A stretch of DNA of 44,243 nucleotides from Triparma columacea (lineage: Eukaryota > Sar > Bolidophyceae > Parmales > Triparmaceae). Made by a program: the position numbers and the translations under genes. This document shows positions 41,994 through 44,243 of this stretch, piece by piece (positions within the stretch are counted from its first letter, which is position 1; each line of letters opens with the position of its first letter). The notes below the pieces were generated by a model, which saw nothing but the letters and a program-made list of their open reading frames with translations, did no database searches and was not told the origin of the DNA. The stretch is from positions 1 to 44,243 of the forward strand of contig BRYA01000319.1 of NCBI GenBank assembly GCA_030267965.1, given 5' to 3'.

Positions 41994-44197
41994 ATGAACA
42001 AAGTTAGTCCAGTAGACGGCGCACAGGTGCCGGTAGAGGCCGAAGACGAGGCCCACTATGTTAGCAGTAAGTACTGGACCCTCCTATCGGCAATATTGAT
42101 GTTCGTTAGACAAAGAACAAAGACAATGTGTTGGCTTGAGCTAACTCCCGGGGGTAGCCTTGGCATATAGGGTGTCTCAGCGCTGTGCCTGCGTGGTACC
42201 CTCCACCACTTCGTAATATTTCTAACTCTACCCCCCCCCCCCCACCCTTTTATTCTAGACGAAGTCGTCGATAAGATCAACAATATCCTGAATGATAACA
42301 TGTTCATTGGTCTCATGACCTTCCTGACCGTATTTGCGTTGTTTGGAGACGACTTTAGGGTCGGATTCTTTCCCCCGGCTGCAGATGTCATGTTTTTCTC
42401 GCTCAGTTTAATCGCGTTCTTCCTATTCACCTTTGAGCTCGTTGCAAGTGCTGTGGCGAAGAAAGGTTATTTCCTCAACTTTTACTTCTGGTTAGACCTC
42501 ATCAGTACCGTCAGTTTGCTTCCAGACACTGGCCTCATCAACTTGAACTCCGCCGAATACTCGGGATCCACAGGGGACAATGAGGCCCTAAAGGCCGGAA
42601 GGGCCAGTAAGGCGAGCAAGGCGACCAGGGTCATTAGGCTCGTGAGGCTTGTGAGGATGGTAAGGATCGTGAAGCTGTGGAAGATGCACGGCGCACAGGA
42701 AGAGGTCGACGAGTTTGAGGAGAACGAGATCGAGCCCACCAAGGTGGGGGCGAAGCTCAACGAATGGACGACACGAAAGCTCATCGTCATGATCCTCACC
42801 TCTGTCATGGTATTGCCCTACCTCGAGGTTAGCGGCTGGGAGGAGACTGTTGACGATTTCTACGTACACAATGAGCTGGAGAACATTTACCAGATCGTTA
42901 GTGGTAACGCGTCGACTCAGATGGAGAACTTCTTTATAGATCAGTTCGTAGAGAGCGTTGGAAGGTGAGAAAAAGTGGGATGGGGATGGGGATGGGGGAG
43001 GAGGAGGAGGAGGGTCCGAGCGACGACCTCATATTCTTGTGCTCTTTGCATATCTTCATGGACTAACCTTAGCTCTCGCCGCAGCGATGAACTCATATAT
43101 GCCAAGTTCTGCAAGGTCGGCCCAGAGAACAGGGACGATAGTTGCAGAGAGCTGTTCCCCAACGACTCATACAGGTCTCTCGACGACATTAAAACAGGTC
43201 TGAGGGGCGAAATGAGTACGGATACCAGTTACGGGAACGACCTCAACCTGATTCAGTACGAGTGGATCAGGGATTCCGCAAGCTATAGCGAAATCACTGG
43301 GGACTATATGTCAACAGCAATCATCTACGTCCAGTACAGCCAGGAGAGCGTCTACAACATATTCAAGACCCTCTTGGTTATGGCCATCCTCGTGTTTGGG
43401 ACCGTGACTTTCCAGAAGGATGCACAGAAACTCGTCCTCGACCCCATCAACAGGATGGTCACGGTGGTCCATACTCTTAGCGAGAATCCACTCGCCAACA
43501 CATCAGCGCTCGCGGTGGCCCACGAAGAGGAAAAGGCCGGGGATAAGGACTATGAGCATTACGAGACGATTCTCCTCGAGAGGACCATCGTCAAGATCGG
43601 CGGTCTGCTACAGATTGGGTTTGGCGCCGCCGGGGCAGCCATTATTGGGAAGAACATGAAGGCCGGGGCACTGAACCCCATGGTGCCGGGGAAGATGATC
43701 ACGAGCATCTACGGCTTCTGCGACATTCGAAACTTCACCGACACGACCGAGTGCCTGCAGGAGGAGGTCATGGTGTACGTGAACAAGCTGGGCTTCATCG
43801 TGCACGGGACCACGAACGACTACTACGGCATGGCCAACAAAAATGTCGGCGACGCCTTTTTGCTAAGCTGGAAGATCTGCGAAGACCGGCTTCCAGGCTT
43901 CCATGCCTTCGATGAGGAGCCCAACGAGGCCATAAGGATTAGGGCGTGCGAGACTGTCAGGGTCGTTGTCAAGGGCAAGGGGACCACAGATAGATCGATA
44001 ACACCGACCGAGATGGCTGACTCAGCCTTGGCCGCCTTCCTCAAGTGCCTTGTCGACCTCGACAACGCCAACACTGCCGGTAGCTTGACCGAGTACCTTC
44101 GGCACACCAGAGTCGTTAAGAGGTTCGGACCGGACTTCAGGATCAGGATGGGATTTGGAATGCACGTCGGGTGGGCCATTGAGGGAGCCATTGGAAG
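41994..44197 (+). CDS. voltage-sensor / class III adenylyl-guanylyl cyclase fusion (3' end outside window)
   Basis: Exons 41994-42066, 42259-42964, 43085-44197 (donor AAG/GTGAGC at 44198); 630 complete codons are visible and the last is split in phase 2. Residues 39-166 form four helices; S4 is RVIRLVRLVRMVRIVKLWK, with Arg148, 151, 154, 157, 160 and Lys163 at every third position. A helix at 199-216 leads to a loop domain of about 130 residues, a second helix at 351-369 (IFKTLLVMAILVFGTVTF), a signalling-helix-like linker, and then a cyclase catalytic domain with FCDIRNFTDT (Asp473, metal) and MANKNVGDAFLLSW (Asp516, metal). GFGMHVGWAIEGAIG matches protist cyclases. No K+-channel filter is seen. 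It would make cAMP or cGMP at a membrane. Confidence 0.88.
42230..42243. repeat. poly-C run of 14 in an intron
   Basis: A C14 run lies between a CTAAC branch-like sequence and the TCTAG acceptor at 42258, acting as part of the pyrimidine tract of the 192-nt intron. Confidence 0.6.
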
Positions 44198-44214
44198 GTG
44201 AGCAGGAACGAAGT

Positions 44215-44243
44215 GGGGGGGGGGGGGGGGGGGGGGGGGGGGG
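44215..44243. repeat. terminal poly-G run, at least 29
   Basis: The window ends in an uninterrupted run of G starting 17 nt after the GTGAGC donor at 44198. G-runs near donors occur in other introns here (about 42975-43014), but this length at the very end may mark an assembly break or sequencing artefact. Confidence 0.6.

Noticed and set aside
42300..42968. Reading the S1-S4 region as a complete voltage-gated ion channel
   Set aside because: No pore loop or selectivity filter is visible, and the frame continues by splicing into a cyclase.

Overview
The window is compact eukaryotic nuclear DNA carrying about 20 protein genes in 44 kb, about 31 complete introns of roughly 60-256 nt and short spacers. 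Introns are GT-AG and usually have a CTAAC-like branch point; about 60% are phase 0. The best reading is a photosynthetic stramenopile (ochrophyte such as a bolidophyte/parmalean, diatom or pelagophyte relative). The clues are a signal peptide followed by a Phe-starting transit-like segment on a nucleotidase, Ser-Pro-Thr-rich surface-protein linkers, a protist-type membrane class III cyclase, an Eps15-like endocytic protein and BspA-type leucine-rich repeats. This assignment is inferred from gene content and style, not from a marker gene. No mobile element, CRISPR array, rRNA or tRNA gene was recognised.

Layout: 1-386 (-) BspA-type LRR protein, cut by the window edge; 801-4033 (+) EF-hand-like coiled-coil protein; 4093-7348 (-) large coiled-coil protein with a CxxC zinc-binding module and a Tudor-like segment; 7529-10269 (-) helical protein with one or two BAR-like arrays; 10416-11459 (+) EDR2 C-terminal/DUF1336 protein; 11546-12160 (-) SPOUT RNA methyltransferase; 12577-13698 (+) coiled-coil protein with a fresh internal duplication; 13766-15596 (-) HAD-type cytosolic-family 5'-nucleotidase with a plastid-like presequence; 15881-17434 (-) secreted bactofilin-like protein; 17712-19833 (-) AAAP amino-acid transporter; 19994-23721 (-) Eps15-like EH-domain protein; 23863-25459 (+) membrane RBR E3 ligase; 25608-27339 (-) trefoil plus GH15 glucoamylase; 27449-31178 (-) class 3 lipase between two FYVE-type fingers; 31349-34481 (-) beta-helix surface protein with two 8-Cys modules; 34619-35635 (+) anchored alpha/beta hydrolase; 35671-36474 (-) dual-specificity phosphatase; 37264-39012 (+) SLY1-type SM protein; 39108-41492 (-) kinesin-14; 41994 to beyond the edge (+) voltage-sensor/class III cyclase fusion.

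How the genes work together: there is no operon logic. Several genes share a membrane-traffic theme (SLY1, EH-domain protein, FYVE lipase, BAR-like protein, RBR ligase), but physical clustering may be chance. Three divergent pairs (10269/10416, 23721/23863, 34481/34619) have almost the same 137-146 bp between start codons, so compact bidirectional promoters are likely.

Most notable: (1) a class III cyclase whose N-terminus has a textbook S4 voltage-sensor helix and a large loop domain but no visible pore; (2) a recurring GC-rich motif, CTCGCTTCGCTC or its reverse complement, confined to introns and sometimes forming inverted repeats next to both splice sites; (3) a eukaryotic, signal-peptide-bearing bactofilin-like protein with a partial copy of its 3' end just upstream; (4) a trefoil-glucoamylase fusion; (5) a two-copy 8-Cys module on a beta-helix surface protein. 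Exon structures were deduced by hand from splice sites and reading-frame continuity.
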